The notes: generated by a model not told the origin, from the letters alone. A DNA stretch of 64,000 nucleotides from Methylobacterium sp. B4 (GCF_003201865.1 NZ_QJJJ01000001.1:682001-746000), one strand, 5' to 3'; shown: positions 35,570 to 45,060, counted from the first letter of the stretch. Made by a program: numbers and translations.

Positions 35570-37348
35570 TTGAGGACGCTCCTCGATCTCCTGCGGGTGA
35601 TGCGCCAGCGCGACAGGCGGCGCCTCGCCTTGCTCGGCCTCGGCCTCGGGATCGCCGCGCTCCTCGAAGTCGTGGGCGTCGCCTCGGTTCTGCCCTTCCT
35701 CACCCTGGTCGGTGATCCGGGGGCGGCGGCGCGTGTGCCTTATCTCACGGGGCTGCGCGACGCCCTGGGGCTTACCGACGACCGCGCCTTCCTGCTCGCC
35801 ACGGGGTTCGCCGCGCTCGCTGCGATCCTGCTCACGAGCCTGGTGAATGCCGGCTTCACCTTCGCCCAGCTCCTGTTCGCCCACCTGACCGGCTACGGCT
35901 TCGCCCGACGCCTGCTCGCGCGATACGTCGACCGCGAGCGCTTGTTCTTCGCGCACGCCAACAGCGCGGAGCTGGCCAAGAACGTTCTGAGCGAGACCGA
36001 CCGGCTCGTCGCCGGGGTGCTGACCCCGGCCATGGTGATCGCCTCCCGCGGCGCCTCGGCGCTCGCCGTGGTGATCTTCCTCATCGCCTACCAGCCCCGC
36101 CTCGCCCTGATCCTCGGGGGCGGCTTCGGGGGGCTCTACGTCGCGATCTACCTCGTGATGCGGGCGAGGCTCTCCCGCCTCGGCGGCCGGGCTGTGGCAG
36201 GCAACGAGGGGCGTTACCGCGTGGTGCAGGAAACCTTCGGCGCGCTGACCGAACTCAAGCTCTACGGCCGGGCGGAAACCTTCGCCGCGCGCTTCGACGC
36301 GCCGGCCCGCTCCTACGCCCACGCCCTGGCCGCCAGCCTTCTGACCGGACAGCTGCCGCGCTTCGTCATCGAGTCGCTCGCCTTCGGCGGCGTGATCGCC
36401 GTGGTGCTGTACGCGCTCACGCAGGGCATCGACACCGCCGGCATGCTGCCCCTGCTCGGCCTGTTCGCCTTCGCCGGCTACCGAATGCTGCCGGCCTTCC
36501 AGAACATCTTCACCTCCGTCTCGCAGCTGCGCTTCCACCTGCCCGGCGTGCGTCTGATCGTGGATGCCCTGGAGGGCGAGCGCCCGCGCCGGTCGCGCAC
36601 GGCCGCGCGGCTGCCCTTTGCCGAGACGATCCGCCTGGAGGCCGTGAGCTTCGACTACGAGGCGGGCCGCTCCACGCTGCGGGGCATCGACCTGACGATC
36701 CCGGCCCACACCACCGTCGGGCTCGTCGGACGCACGGGATCGGGCAAGTCCACCCTGGTCGGCCTGATCCTCGGCATCCTCACGCCGAGTTCGGGCCGCG
36801 TCCTGATCGACGGCACGCCGCTCGATGCCGGCAACCTGCCGGCTTGGCAGAACCGGATCGGCTACGTGCCGCAGGACGTGTTCCTGGTCGACGGCAGCGT
36901 GGCGCAGAACATCGCGCTGGGCATCGAGCCCGAGACCCTCGACCGCGCGGCCCTGGAACGCGCCGCCAGGCTTGCGGGTGCGCACGACTTCATCGCCGTC
37001 CTGCCCGACGGCTACGAGACGGGCGTGGGCGAGCGGGGCGCGCGCCTGAGCGGCGGCCAACGCCAGCGCATCGGCATCGCGCGGGCGCTCTACCACGACC
37101 CGGACGTGATCGTGTTCGACGAGGCGACCAGCGCCCTCGACGGCGAGACCGAGGCCGCGGTGATGGGCGCGCTCGGGGCGCTCGGCGGCACGCGCACGAT
37201 CATCATGATCGCCCACCGCCTCACTTCGCTGCGCCGGGCCGATACGGTCCACGTCCTCAAGGACGGACGGATCGTCGCCTCCGGCCCACCCGCCGACGTG
37301 ATTTCCGAGCCGATCGACGCGCCTCCATTCGTGGCCGCCGCGCGCTAG
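35570..37348 (+). CDS. ABC exporter (fused permease-ATPase)
   Basis: 592 residues. Six membrane helices in residues ~15-300 precede an ATPase with Walker A GRTGSGKSTLVGLI (~386), Q-loop YVPQDVFL, signature LSGGQRQRIGIARAL and Walker B DVIVFDEATSALD, all intact. The closest layout is the half-size flippase/exporter group that includes PglK and MsbA; it would act as a homodimer moving a lipid-linked saccharide, lipid or peptide. The start is a TTG after GGTGACC; an ATG at 35600 is an alternative. The following sugar-epimerase gene is 56 bp away and may be co-transcribed. Confidence 0.85.
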   Translation: MRTLLDLLRVMRQRDRRRLALLGLGLGIAALLEVVGVASVLPFLTLVGDPGAAARVPYLTGLRDALGLTDDRAFLLATGFAALAAILLTSLVNAGFTFAQLLFAHLTGYGFARRLLARYVDRERLFFAHANSAELAKNVLSETDRLVAGVLTPAMVIASRGASALAVVIFLIAYQPRLALILGGGFGGLYVAIYLVMRARLSRLGGRAVAGNEGRYRVVQETFGALTELKLYGRAETFAARFDAPARSYAHALAASLLTGQLPRFVIESLAFGGVIAVVLYALTQGIDTAGMLPLLGLFAFAGYRMLPAFQNIFTSVSQLRFHLPGVRLIVDALEGERPRRSRTAARLPFAETIRLEAVSFDYEAGRSTLRGIDLTIPAHTTVGLVGRTGSGKSTLVGLILGILTPSSGRVLIDGTPLDAGNLPAWQNRIGYVPQDVFLVDGSVAQNIALGIEPETLDRAALERAARLAGAHDFIAVLPDGYETGVGERGARLSGGQRQRIGIARALYHDPDVIVFDEATSALDGETEAAVMGALGALGGTRTIIMIAHRLTSLRRADTVHVLKDGRIVASGPPADVISEPIDAPPFVAAAR

Positions 37349-37404
37349 CGTGACCGTTCGCCCCCGGCTATCGAACCCGGGAGGACAGGGAGGCAGGCGG
37401 CAGC

Positions 37405-38289
37405 ATGGCGACCGACGACACGATCGAGATCCGGGGGGCCGGCGGCAGCCGCGCCCGCATCGCCCTGCACGGGGCCGAGCCGGTCTCCTGGCAGGTCGGG
37501 GGCCGGGAATATCTCTGGAGCGGCGATCCCGAGCACTGGAACCGGCATGCGCCCTGGCTCTTCCCGGTGGTCGGGGCCTCGACCGGCGGAGCCGTGCAGG
37601 TGGCCGGGCAAAGCTATCCGATGGCGCAGCACGGCTTCGCCCGGGATCTGCCCTTCGATGTGGTCGCCCGCGCCGAGGATACGGTCAGCCTGCGGCTGAC
37701 GGACGGCTCGGCGACCCGACCGCACTACCCCTTCCCATTCCGGCTCGAGATCGACGCCCGCATCTCCACGGACGGGCTCGCCTTCGAGATCCGGGTCATC
37801 AATCCGGGGCGGGAGCCCCTGCCCTACGCGCTCGGCTTCCACCCCGCCTTCCCCTGGCCCTTCGCCGACGGCGAGCGCCGCGCTGGGGGCGGCTACGCGG
37901 TCGTGTTCGAGGCGGCGGAGCGGCCCTTCGTGCCGGAGGTCGGGCCGGGCGGATTGCTGGTGCACAGCGAGCGGGCGCTCGCCCTCGACGGCACGCGCCT
38001 CGAGCTCGATCCCGAGATCTTCACCGAGGCCCTGGTCTTCCTGAATGCCCGGAGCCGGGAGATGCGCTTCTCCGCACCGGGCGGCCGGGCCATCGCCCTT
38101 CGGATGCAGGATTTTCCGCACCTTGCCGTCTGGACCAAACCGACGGCGCCGTTCCTGTCCCTCGAAGCTTGGACCGGCCATGCCGACTGGGCCGGTTTCG
38201 AGGGTGAGTTGGCCGAGCGGGATTCGCAGCGCCTGCTCGCACCGGGCGCGACCGCCCGGCACGGAATCGAGCTGACGATCGAAGCGTGA
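37405..38289 (+). CDS. Aldose 1-epimerase family protein
   Basis: 294 residues. HAPWLFPVVGA, MAQHGFARDLPF and LGFHPAFPWPF hold the family His residues; DFPHLAVWTKP and FLSLEAWTGHAD are the C-terminal substrate-loop motifs. It belongs to the LacX/YeaD-like branch, which mutarotates aldoses or hexose phosphates. The ATG at 37405 follows GGAGG further upstream and is the natural N-terminus. It may form an operon with the ABC exporter. Confidence 0.85.
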   Translation: MATDDTIEIRGAGGSRARIALHGAEPVSWQVGGREYLWSGDPEHWNRHAPWLFPVVGASTGGAVQVAGQSYPMAQHGFARDLPFDVVARAEDTVSLRLTDGSATRPHYPFPFRLEIDARISTDGLAFEIRVINPGREPLPYALGFHPAFPWPFADGERRAGGGYAVVFEAAERPFVPEVGPGGLLVHSERALALDGTRLELDPEIFTEALVFLNARSREMRFSAPGGRAIALRMQDFPHLAVWTKPTAPFLSLEAWTGHADWAGFEGELAERDSQRLLAPGATARHGIELTIEA

Positions 38290-38296
38290 GTTGCCT

Positions 38297-38326
38297 CACG
38301 AAATGCCCGGCGTCGGGCGTTTCGTG
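38297..38326. terminator. Stem-loop between convergent genes
   Basis: CACGAAATGCCCG and CGGGCGTTTCGTG form a 13-bp stem (one G-T pair) with a GCGT loop. It sits between the stop of the epimerase gene (+) and the stop of the molbindin gene (-) and could end both transcripts, though U-tracts are lacking. Confidence 0.5.
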
Positions 38327-38334
38327 GCAGACAC

Positions 38335-38544
38335 TCAATCGACGGCGATGATGACGTCGGAGCTCTTGATCACCGCATAGGCCTCGCCGCCGACCTTAAG
38401 TCCGAGTGCGTCCACCGACTCGTTGGTGATGGCGGAGGTCACCGTCTGCCCGCTGGCGATCTCGATCTTCACATGCGCCGTGGTCGCGCCCTTCTCGACC
38501 GAGACGATCTTGCCCTTGAGAATGTTGCGCGCGCTGAGCTTCAT
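38335..38544 (-). CDS. mop: Molbindin (TOBE-domain molybdate-binding protein)
   Basis: 69 residues, one Mop domain: MKLSARNILKGKIVSVEKGA, AHVKIEIASGQTVTSAIT, then LGLKVGGEAYAVIKSSDVII. Molbindins form hexamers that store molybdate or tungstate in the cytoplasm for molybdenum-cofactor enzymes. The ATG at 38544 is preceded by AGGAACC. No molybdate transport or cofactor genes are next to it. The DUF2293 gene upstream is on the same strand, 80 bp away. Confidence 0.92.
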   Translation of the reverse strand: MKLSARNILKGKIVSVEKGATTAHVKIEIASGQTVTSAITNESVDALGLKVGGEAYAVIKSSDVIIAVD

Positions 38545-38624
38545 GGTGGAGGTTCCTGCTGTGTGAGGGCACCCCTCTGCCTCAGCCGTGAGAGGCCGGC
38601 AAGCGGCGGCGGACCCTTTGCGCC

Positions 38625-39011
38625 TCAAAGCTCGGCGAGGTCGTCCGGCGGTATCCCGTCTGTCTCGGGCATCTCATCCGAGACCTGACGGCGGCAGCCC
38701 CACTCGGCCAGCACGGCGTTCATGTCGTCGAGGACGAAGTGGCGGGCGCTGTCGCGGTCGTAGCCCTCCTCCAGGAGGTCGTCGTAATCGGTGAAGGCGT
38801 GGCGGGCCAACGCCGTGAGCGCGAGCCATGCCGCGGTTTCCGGGGCTGCACCGCGCAGGCCGGAGCTGCGCAGGGCGCGGTCGAGCGCCGCCTCCGCCTC
38901 GAAGTCCGGCAGGCGGGGCGCGAGGCGGGCGAGTGCATCGGCGACGGCGGCGCTGCGGTCGCCCTTCGGCGCGGGAGCGGTGGAGCGCCCTGGGCTTTCC
39001 CGTCCTGTCAT
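38625..39011 (-). CDS. DUF2293 domain protein
   Basis: 128 residues. The C-terminal half carries the DUF2293 pattern: ALARHAFTDYDDLLEEGYDR then ARHFVLDDMNAVLAEWG, i.e. RH-x2-T-x-YD-x-LL and ARxxV...W. The N-terminus is Arg/Ala-rich and variable. Function unknown. It lies between molbindin and the rplM-rpsI operon on the same strand, with a strong terminator before it, so it has its own promoter. Confidence 0.7.
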   Translation of the reverse strand: MTGRESPGRSTAPAPKGDRSAAVADALARLAPRLPDFEAEAALDRALRSSGLRGAAPETAAWLALTALARHAFTDYDDLLEEGYDRDSARHFVLDDMNAVLAEWGCRRQVSDEMPETDGIPPDDLAEL

Positions 39012-39042
39012 GCGTCACTCTCCGACAGAGCCGTCACACACG

Positions 39043-39072
39043 AAAAAAGGGCGGAGCCTCGCGGCCCCGCCC
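39043..39072 (-). terminator. Rho-independent terminator of rplM-rpsI
   Basis: Reverse strand: GGGCGGGGCC and GGCTCCGCCC pair (one G-T) around a GCGA tetraloop, followed by six Ts, 28 bp after the rpsI stop. Confidence 0.85.
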
Positions 39073-39099
39073 CCAAAGATTCGTTCGTAGCGAAACGCC

Positions 39100-39585
39100 T
39101 TAGCGCTTCGAGAACTGGAAGCTGCGGCGGGCCTTCTTGCGGCCGTACTTCTTGCGCTCCACGACGCGCGGGTCGCGGGTCAGGAAGCCTTCGCGCTTGA
39201 GCGGCGAGCGCAGCTCCGGCTCGTAGTAGGTCAGGGCCTTGGACAGGCCGTGGCGCACGGCGCCGGCCTGACCGGAGAGACCGCCGCCCTTCACGGTGAC
39301 GTTGATGTCGTACTGGTCGACGCGGCCGACGATCTCCAGCGGCTGGCGCAGGATCATGCGCAGCACCGGGCGGGCGAAGTAGGTCTCGACCGGGCGGCCG
39401 TTGACCACGACGGTGCCGTTGCCGGGCTTGATCCAGACGCGGGCGACCGCATCCTTGCGCTTGCCGGTGGCGTAGGCGCGGCCCTGCGCGTCCAGCTTCT
39501 GGACGTGGACGGGCGCCTCGTTCTCGGGGTTGCTCGTCTGGGTGTTCGCCCGATTGAGATCGGCGAGGGACTGAAGGGTCGCCAT
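39100..39585 (-). CDS. rpsI: Ribosomal protein S9
   Basis: 161 residues, slightly long because of a ~30-residue alphaproteobacterial N-terminal extension. [20 protein letters not shown], then [17 protein letters not shown] and the basic tail FQFSKR are canonical S9; the C-terminal Arg reaches the ribosomal P site. The ATG at 39585 lies two bases after the rplM stop, so it is translated by coupling from the rplM message. Confidence 0.97.
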   Translation of the reverse strand: MATLQSLADLNRANTQTSNPENEAPVHVQKLDAQGRAYATGKRKDAVARVWIKPGNGTVVVNGRPVETYFARPVLRMILRQPLEIVGRVDQYDINVTVKGGGLSGQAGAVRHGLSKALTYYEPELRSPLKREGFLTRDPRVVERKKYGRKKARRSFQFSKR

Positions 39586-39587
39586 GA

Positions 39588-40049
39588 TCAAGCGCTCACG
39601 TTCTTACGGTTGAGGGAGCCGACGTCGAGCGCCTGCGGCTGCTGGGCCTCGTGGGGATGCGCGGCACCCTTGTAGACGCGCAGGTGGCCGAGGATCTGGC
39701 GGAAGAGCGGGCCGCGCGGCAGCATGCGCTCCACGGCCTTCTCGACCACGCGCTCGGGGAACCGGCCCTCGAGGATGAACTTGGCCGAGCGCTCCTTGAT
39801 GCCGCCCGGGTAGCCCGTGTGGTGGTAGTAGACCTTCTGGTCGTACTTGCGGCCGGTGAACTTCACCTTGTCCGCATTGATGACGATGACGTGGTCGCCG
39901 CAATCGACGTGGGGCGTGTAGGCGGCCTTGTGCTTGCCGCGCAGGCGCATCGCCACGATCGAAGCGAGACGGCCCACGACGAGGCCCTCGGCGTCGATCA
40001 CGACCCACTTCTTGTCGACGTCGGCGGGCTTCAGCGAAGTGGTCTTCAT
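39588..40049 (-). CDS. rplM: Ribosomal protein L13
   Basis: 153 residues. [38 protein letters not shown] and [18 protein letters not shown] are signature L13 segments. L13 is an early-assembling large-subunit protein. It is first of the conserved rplM-rpsI pair. Confidence 0.97.
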   Translation of the reverse strand: MKTTSLKPADVDKKWVVIDAEGLVVGRLASIVAMRLRGKHKAAYTPHVDCGDHVIVINADKVKFTGRKYDQKVYYHHTGYPGGIKERSAKFILEGRFPERVVEKAVERMLPRGPLFRQILGHLRVYKGAAHPHEAQQPQALDVGSLNRKNVSA

Positions 40050-40282
40050 GGCCGATTCCCGTGCCGGTGACGTTTGAAACAAGGCGCCGCCGCGTCGGGT
40101 GAGGACGCAGCGGCGTGTGGGGAGGGTCACTAAGGGGGATTCGCCGGGCCGTCAAGGCACGACATCCGTGCTGCGTCGAGAAAACTGCAATGAAACTAAG
40201 GCGTTTGGCCTTACGGTATCTGGATACCGCACGATGTTCATCTCATCGAGCCGAAGGAGGGCCGTCGTGGGCGGGACCTGCC
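40050..40282. other. rplM upstream region
   Basis: Leader and promoter region of rplM-rpsI (reverse strand). No small ORF with convincing composition. An L13-binding leader structure was looked for by eye but could not be confirmed. Confidence 0.45.
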
Positions 40283-40321
40283 GCGGAAAAGAAAAACCCG
40301 CCGCGGCCTGAACCGGGCGGG
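40283..40321 (-). terminator. Terminator after the transglutaminase-like gene
   Basis: Reverse strand: CCCGCC-CGG and CCG-C-GGCGGG pair around TTCAGG, followed by TTTTTCTTTTCC. It would end transcription coming from the transglutaminase-like gene before it runs into rplM. Confidence 0.7.
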
Positions 40322-40450
40322 CGAAGTTGGAGATTCGTCCGGATCACCCGAACATTAAAACAGACGAACGATCCTGCCGGTTAATCCGCCCGTCTCGAAA
40401 AAATTCGAGATTTTTTTCAGATGGGCTCGGCCCGCTATCGCTGGCAGCGG

Positions 40451-41311
40451 TCAGACCGCACCGGCATGAGGTGCGGGCGCCTCGGTCGAGATCGCATCGA
40501 CGGTGCGCTCTGCAGGTTCGGGACCGCCGTCGGCCCGGTCGATGCGAATTTCCATACCGGTCGGTTCCATCGCGCCGAAGGGCGTCGAGAATGCGATCTC
40601 GGCCGCGTCCCGCCCGACGCCGATCCGCACGAGCCCGTCAAGATGGGCTTGGCGGGTCGCATCGAACAACCACCAACGCCCGTCCAGATAGGCCTCGAAC
40701 ACGGCGTGGAAGTCGCGCGGCACGAGGCCGTAGGCGTAGCAGCTGACGAAGCGCGCTGGGATGCCGAGCGCCCGGCAGAAGGCGGTGCCGAGATGCGCGA
40801 AGTCGCGGCAGACGCCGGCCCGCATCAGCAGGGTCTCGTCGGCGGTGGTCTCGCTGTCGCTGGCGCCGCGGCGATAGGCGATGTGATCGTGGATCCAGTT
40901 GCAGATCGCGCCGACCCGCTCGTGCCCCTTCGGAAGGTGGCCGAACTCGGCCTGGGCGAAGGGCGTGAGCCGGTCGGAGGAGACGAAACGGCTTGGCAAC
41001 AGGAAGGGCAGGATGTCGAGGGGCAGCTCCGAGACCGGCATCTCGCGGATCGTGCCCGGATCGGCCCGGGTCACGCTCAGCGCGACCTCGGCATCGTATT
41101 GCAGCGAGAATGGCCCCGGCTGCACGGTGACGCCGAGATAGCGGTTCTTGAGATCGGGATTGTCGTAGATCCGGCGCTCCGGATCGGGCGTCAGCGTCAG
41201 GGTCTCGCTGAGGACGTCGAGGCTGCGCAGGCGCGCCACCTCGACGTTGAAGATGAAGGTGGTCGGGCTCATCACCTCGTAAGCGAGGTTGCAGCCGAGC
41301 TTGAACCGCAC
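40451..41311 (-). CDS. Transglutaminase-like cysteine protease domain protein (first copy)
   Basis: 286 residues. An N-terminal beta domain (YEVMSPTTFIFNVEVARL) precedes the transglutaminase core: nucleophile in AGVCRDFAHLGTAFCRALGI, His in DFHAVFEAYLDG and Asp in WWLFDATRQ. Such cytoplasmic proteins are thought to act as peptidases or amidases and often neighbour peptide-modifying enzymes. The GTG at 41311 with GGAG upstream gives the natural N-terminus. A second, related gene lies at 46223 on the other strand; the two share GVCRDFAHL. Confidence 0.85.
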   Translation of the reverse strand: MRFKLGCNLAYEVMSPTTFIFNVEVARLRSLDVLSETLTLTPDPERRIYDNPDLKNRYLGVTVQPGPFSLQYDAEVALSVTRADPGTIREMPVSELPLDILPFLLPSRFVSSDRLTPFAQAEFGHLPKGHERVGAICNWIHDHIAYRRGASDSETTADETLLMRAGVCRDFAHLGTAFCRALGIPARFVSCYAYGLVPRDFHAVFEAYLDGRWWLFDATRQAHLDGLVRIGVGRDAAEIAFSTPFGAMEPTGMEIRIDRADGGPEPAERTVDAISTEAPAPHAGAV

Positions 41312-41402
41312 GGGGAGGTCTCCGGGTCTTCGCGGGGGATCGCGGCCACGCACCAGCGAGGCGTTTGGCCGCAAACGCGCGGAAGACCCGCGGGCTCCGG
41401 TC

Positions 41403-42005
41403 TCAAGCTGCCTGTTTTTTGCGCTGCAACAGCAGCACGGTGAGTGAGCGGACGCCCTGCGCCCCGTGGATCAGCACGCCCTCGATATCGGCCGTGGCCG
41501 ACGGCCCGGTGTGGAACACAGCGTAGGCCGCGTGCGCGAAGTCGGGCCGCTTGTAGGCGGCCTGGATGTTCACGACGATGTCGGCGGGATCGAGCAGCAC
41601 GATCAGGTGCTGGGCGAGGTAGGCCACGGAGTTCACGATCAGGTCGCCTTCCGTGAACAGCACCGAGCCGGTCTCGGCCACGCCGAAGCGGGCGCGCACC
41701 ACGGCCACGTCCACGTCGGCCAAGTCTCCGGGCTTGCGAACGGCCCCGAGATCGCGGTTTCCGACGAATTCCGGCACGGCCGAGGCGATCACCTGCGCCC
41801 CGTCGAGGCGCGAGCGCACGGTCGCGAACGGGTCGGCACCGCCGGCCTGCTCGACCCGCCCGCCCATCTTGCCCAGCCGCTCGGCGAACTCGGCCACGAG
41901 GTCGCCGCCGACGAGGGGCGCGAAGGTCGGCACATCCGGCAGCGGGAACTCGCCGGCCGGACGGTTGGTCCGCAAGCGCCCGAGAATGGCGTCGCGGGCG
42001 CTCAC
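41403..42005 (-). CDS. lutC: Lactate utilisation protein C (LUD domain)
   Basis: 200 residues forming one LUD domain: FGVAETGSVLFTEGDLIVNS is the conserved segment, followed by HIVLL-like LIVLLDPADIVVNIQAAY. LutABC together oxidise L-lactate to pyruvate, feeding electrons to the respiratory chain. The GTG start overlaps the lutB stop (GTGA). Gene order A-B-C matches Bacillus lut and E. coli ykgEFG. Confidence 0.92.
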   Translation of the reverse strand: MSARDAILGRLRTNRPAGEFPLPDVPTFAPLVGGDLVAEFAERLGKMGGRVEQAGGADPFATVRSRLDGAQVIASAVPEFVGNRDLGAVRKPGDLADVDVAVVRARFGVAETGSVLFTEGDLIVNSVAYLAQHLIVLLDPADIVVNIQAAYKRPDFAHAAYAVFHTGPSATADIEGVLIHGAQGVRSLTVLLLQRKKQAA

Positions 42006-43576
42006 GCGTCGCTCCCCTTCTTCATGCGGTTCTGCCGGTACCACGCGTGGAAACTCTGGTGCGGCGCGTGGGGCATCTCTCGCTTCTTCCCCCAGGTGTT
42101 GGCCGGGTTGTAGACGGCGAAGCGCGGCAGCACGCGCAGGGCCGAGTCGGCGGTCTGGATCGCGGCGCGGTAGGCGGCCGGGCGGCTGAGAACGGCGCCC
42201 GCCGCCTTCATCATGCCCTGCTTGAGCAGCGGAATCTGGTGCTCCTCGGCCAGCACCTTGCGCCAGGCGAAGATCTGCTCGTGGATGTTGATCTTCACCG
42301 GGCAGACGTTGGTGCAGGAGCCGTTCATGGTCGAGGAGAACGGCAGGGTCGAGTATTTCCGCTTGTTGAAGGTCGGGTCGATGATGAGCCCGATCGGCCC
42401 TGAATAGGTGGCGCCGTAGGATAGCCCGCCGGAGCGCCGGTAGACCGGGCAGGTGTTCATGCAGGCGCCGCAGCGGATGCATTTGAGCGAGGTCCAGAAC
42501 TCCTCCATCCCCAACCGCTCGGAGCGGCCGTTATCGACCAGCACCATGTGCATCTCGGTGCCGGGCCGCGGCCCGCGGAAATGGGAGGTGTACTGGGTGA
42601 TCGGCGAACCGAGCGCCGAGCGCGAGAGCAGGCGGATGAACACGCCGAGATGCTCGACGCGCGGGATCAGCTTCTCGATGCCGATGGAGTGGATCTGCAG
42701 CGGCGGCACGTTGCCGGAGAGGTCGGCATTGCCCTCGTTGGTGCAGGTCACGACCGTGCCGGTCTCGGCGATGGCGAAGTTGCAGCCGGTCAGGCCCGCA
42801 TCCGCCTTGAGGATCAGCGGACGCGTGGTCTCGCGCTGGCTCTCGGCGAGGTAGTGGGCATCGTCGTTGTCGGGGTCGGTGCCGAGCGTCCGGGCGAACA
42901 CCTCGGCCACGTCGATGCGGGTCTTGTGGACCGCCGGCATCACCACGTGGCTCGGCTCCTCATCGTCGAGCTGCTGGATGCGCTCGCCGAGATCGGTCTC
43001 GATGATCTCGATGTCGTGGGCCGCCATGAAGTGACGGAAGCCGCACTCCTCGGTCAGCATCGACTTCGACTTCACCAGCGACTTGGCGCCGTGCTTCTGG
43101 AGGATATCGAGCACGATGCGGTTGTGGGCCGCTCCGTCCTCGGCCCAGTGAACCTGGACGCCGTTGGCCCGCGCCGCCGCCTCGAACTGTTCGAGGTAGC
43201 GGTCGAGATGGGTCAGCGTGTGCGTCTTGATCTGCGAAGCGAGCTCGCGAAGCTCCTCCCATTCCGGGATGCCGTGGGCGGCGACATCGCGCTTGCGACG
43301 TACGTCCCAGAGGCGCTCGTCATGGGCCTTCTGATGGAGCGGGGCGGCGAGGAAGCGCTCGGCGGCCTCCGCCTGATCGATCGGCCGGTTGCCGCGCACC
43401 TTGGCGCCGCGGGGCTGCGGCTCGCGCGGGGCGTCGGCACGGATCGGCTTCGAGGCGGCCTCCGCGTGCTGGAGCCGCTCGCCGCCGGGGCCGCGCTCGC
43501 TCTCGTCGGAGGGCGCCCGCACCTCGCGGTGGAGCATGTCCCCGGTCTGGCGCGGGGTCAGGTCGTCGGCGCTCAT
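42002..43576 (-). CDS. lutB: Lactate utilisation iron-sulphur protein B
   Basis: 524 residues. After a charged ~70-residue N-terminal extension rich in Arg, Glu and Pro (not in standard LutB of ~470), the LUD domain contains TGCNFAIAETGTVVTCTNEG; the C-terminal ferredoxin part has CIRCGACMNTCPVY and GSCTNVCPVKINIHEQ, ligands for two [4Fe-4S] clusters. It carries electrons within the LutABC lactate oxidase. It starts with ATG overlapping the lutA stop (ATGA). Confidence 0.93.
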   Translation of the reverse strand: MSADDLTPRQTGDMLHREVRAPSDESERGPGGERLQHAEAASKPIRADAPREPQPRGAKVRGNRPIDQAEAAERFLAAPLHQKAHDERLWDVRRKRDVAAHGIPEWEELRELASQIKTHTLTHLDRYLEQFEAAARANGVQVHWAEDGAAHNRIVLDILQKHGAKSLVKSKSMLTEECGFRHFMAAHDIEIIETDLGERIQQLDDEEPSHVVMPAVHKTRIDVAEVFARTLGTDPDNDDAHYLAESQRETTRPLILKADAGLTGCNFAIAETGTVVTCTNEGNADLSGNVPPLQIHSIGIEKLIPRVEHLGVFIRLLSRSALGSPITQYTSHFRGPRPGTEMHMVLVDNGRSERLGMEEFWTSLKCIRCGACMNTCPVYRRSGGLSYGATYSGPIGLIIDPTFNKRKYSTLPFSSTMNGSCTNVCPVKINIHEQIFAWRKVLAEEHQIPLLKQGMMKAAGAVLSRPAAYRAAIQTADSALRVLPRFAVYNPANTWGKKREMPHAPHQSFHAWYRQNRMKKGSDA

Positions 43577-44316
43577 GCGGCGGCTCCGTTCAGCACCTGG
43601 GCGATGTGGATGTATTTCAGCGGCACGCCGAGGCGCTCGGCGCAGCCCTTCTGGTGCATCAGGCAGGAGGAATCCGCCGAGACCACATATTCGGCGCCGG
43701 CGCGGGCCTGATCCGTCACCTTGTCGTAGCCCATCTTGGCCGAGACCGCGGGCTCGAACACCGAGAAGGTGCCGCCGAAGCCGCAGCACTCGTCGGGCCG
43801 GGTCAGATCGACGACCTCCAGCCCCCTCACCTTCTTCAGCAGATTCAGCGGCTTGGAGAAGAACGGCCGGTTCAGTTCGGTCGGGCGCGCATGCCCGATG
43901 CCGCGCAGGGCGTTGCAGTTCGAATGGTAGGCGACCTTGTGCGGGAACGCCGCCCAGGGCAGCTCCTCGATCTTGAGCACGTCGTGCAGGAACTCGACCA
44001 GCTCGAAGGTCCTGGCCCGCACGTGCTTGACCTCATCGGTCTGCGGGATGGCGGTGAGGTGCTCGCGCACCTGATGCACGCAGGAGCCGGACGGGGCGAC
44101 GATGTAGTCGAACCCGGAAAAGTTCTTGACGAACAGCGCCTCGGTCGCGGCGGCCTCCTGATGGCAACCGGTATTGGTCATCGGCTGGCCGCAGCAGGTC
44201 TGATCGTAGGGATACTCGACGGTGAGGCCGAAGCGCTCCAGCAACTCCAGCGTGGCGATGCCGACCTCCGGTTCGAAGGCATCGACGTAGCAGGGGACGA
44301 AAAGCCCGATCCGCAT
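43573..44316 (-). CDS. lutA: Lactate utilisation protein A (CCG-domain)
   Basis: 247 residues with two CCG domains: TCCGQPMTNTGCH and, later, ECCGFGGTFSVFEP, the cysteine motifs also found in glycolate oxidase GlcF and heterodisulphide reductase HdrB. FVPCYVDAFEP at the N-terminus is family-specific. First gene of lutABC; the 120 bp upstream should hold its promoter. No adjacent lactate permease or LutR-type regulator is visible. Confidence 0.94.
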   Translation of the reverse strand: MRIGLFVPCYVDAFEPEVGIATLELLERFGLTVEYPYDQTCCGQPMTNTGCHQEAAATEALFVKNFSGFDYIVAPSGSCVHQVREHLTAIPQTDEVKHVRARTFELVEFLHDVLKIEELPWAAFPHKVAYHSNCNALRGIGHARPTELNRPFFSKPLNLLKKVRGLEVVDLTRPDECCGFGGTFSVFEPAVSAKMGYDKVTDQARAGAEYVVSADSSCLMHQKGCAERLGVPLKYIHIAQVLNGAAA

Positions 44317-44439
44317 GGCGCTCTTTGAATTGCGGTTTCAGCCGAGTGCGCGGCTGGTCCACCTTGGAACGGTTTCAAGCCGGCCCTGGCTGCATACGCC
44401 TCCGATCCTGGGTTTCCAAGCGCAGGTCCCGTGCCGGGG

Positions 44440-45060
44440 TCAGTTCGTCACGGGGGCAGCCCGGCCGGCGGCGCGGATGCGCCCCAGCACGCTGGCATAG
44501 TTCTCCGGCGTGAGGATGCCGACCAGCTTGTCGCGGATCACCCCGTCGGGACCGACGATGTAGGTTTCTGGCACGCCGTAGACGCCGAGATCGATGCCCG
44601 CCCGGCCGGTCGGGTCGGCGCCGACCGCCGCGAAGGGGACGCCGTTGCGCTCCAGCCAGCGCCGGCCGGCATCGCCGGGGTCCTTGTAGTCGATCCCCAC
44701 GAGGCGGACGTCGCGCTCCTGGGCCAGCCGCATCAGCATCGGATGCTCGATCTGACAGGGGGCGCACCACGAGGCGAAGACGTTGACCACCGTCACCTGC
44801 CCCTTCAGGTCGGCGCTCGACAGGCCGGGCACCGATCGGCCATCGACCGCCAGCCCCTGCACCGGTCCGAGGGCGAAGGCCGGGACGGGCTTGCCGATCA
44901 GCGCCGAGGGCAGGGCCTGCGGATCGGCGCCCGAGCGCAGCCGCACGAAGAACGTCACCGCGAGCACCGCGAAGATGACGACCGGAAGGAGCGCGAGCAG
45001 CGAGAGGCGGCGGCGATCCGGGCCTTCGGGGGCGGCCGTCCCGGGAGGCTGTGCGCTCAT
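44440..45060 (-). CDS. ccmG: Periplasmic thiol:disulphide protein CcmG/DsbE
   Basis: 206 residues: one N-terminal anchor (LLALLPVVIFAVLAVTFFV), then a thioredoxin fold with active site WCAPC in VVNVFASWCAPCQIEHPML, the acidic-loop region VPFAAVGADPTGRAG and cis-Pro VYGVPETYIV. CcmG reduces apocytochrome c cysteines before haem attachment. The ATG overlaps the ccmD stop (CCATGA), so it is coupled in ccmC-ccmD-ccmG. Confidence 0.93.
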   Translation of the reverse strand: MSAQPPGTAAPEGPDRRRLSLLALLPVVIFAVLAVTFFVRLRSGADPQALPSALIGKPVPAFALGPVQGLAVDGRSVPGLSSADLKGQVTVVNVFASWCAPCQIEHPMLMRLAQERDVRLVGIDYKDPGDAGRRWLERNGVPFAAVGADPTGRAGIDLGVYGVPETYIVGPDGVIRDKLVGILTPENYASVLGRIRAAGRAAPVTN

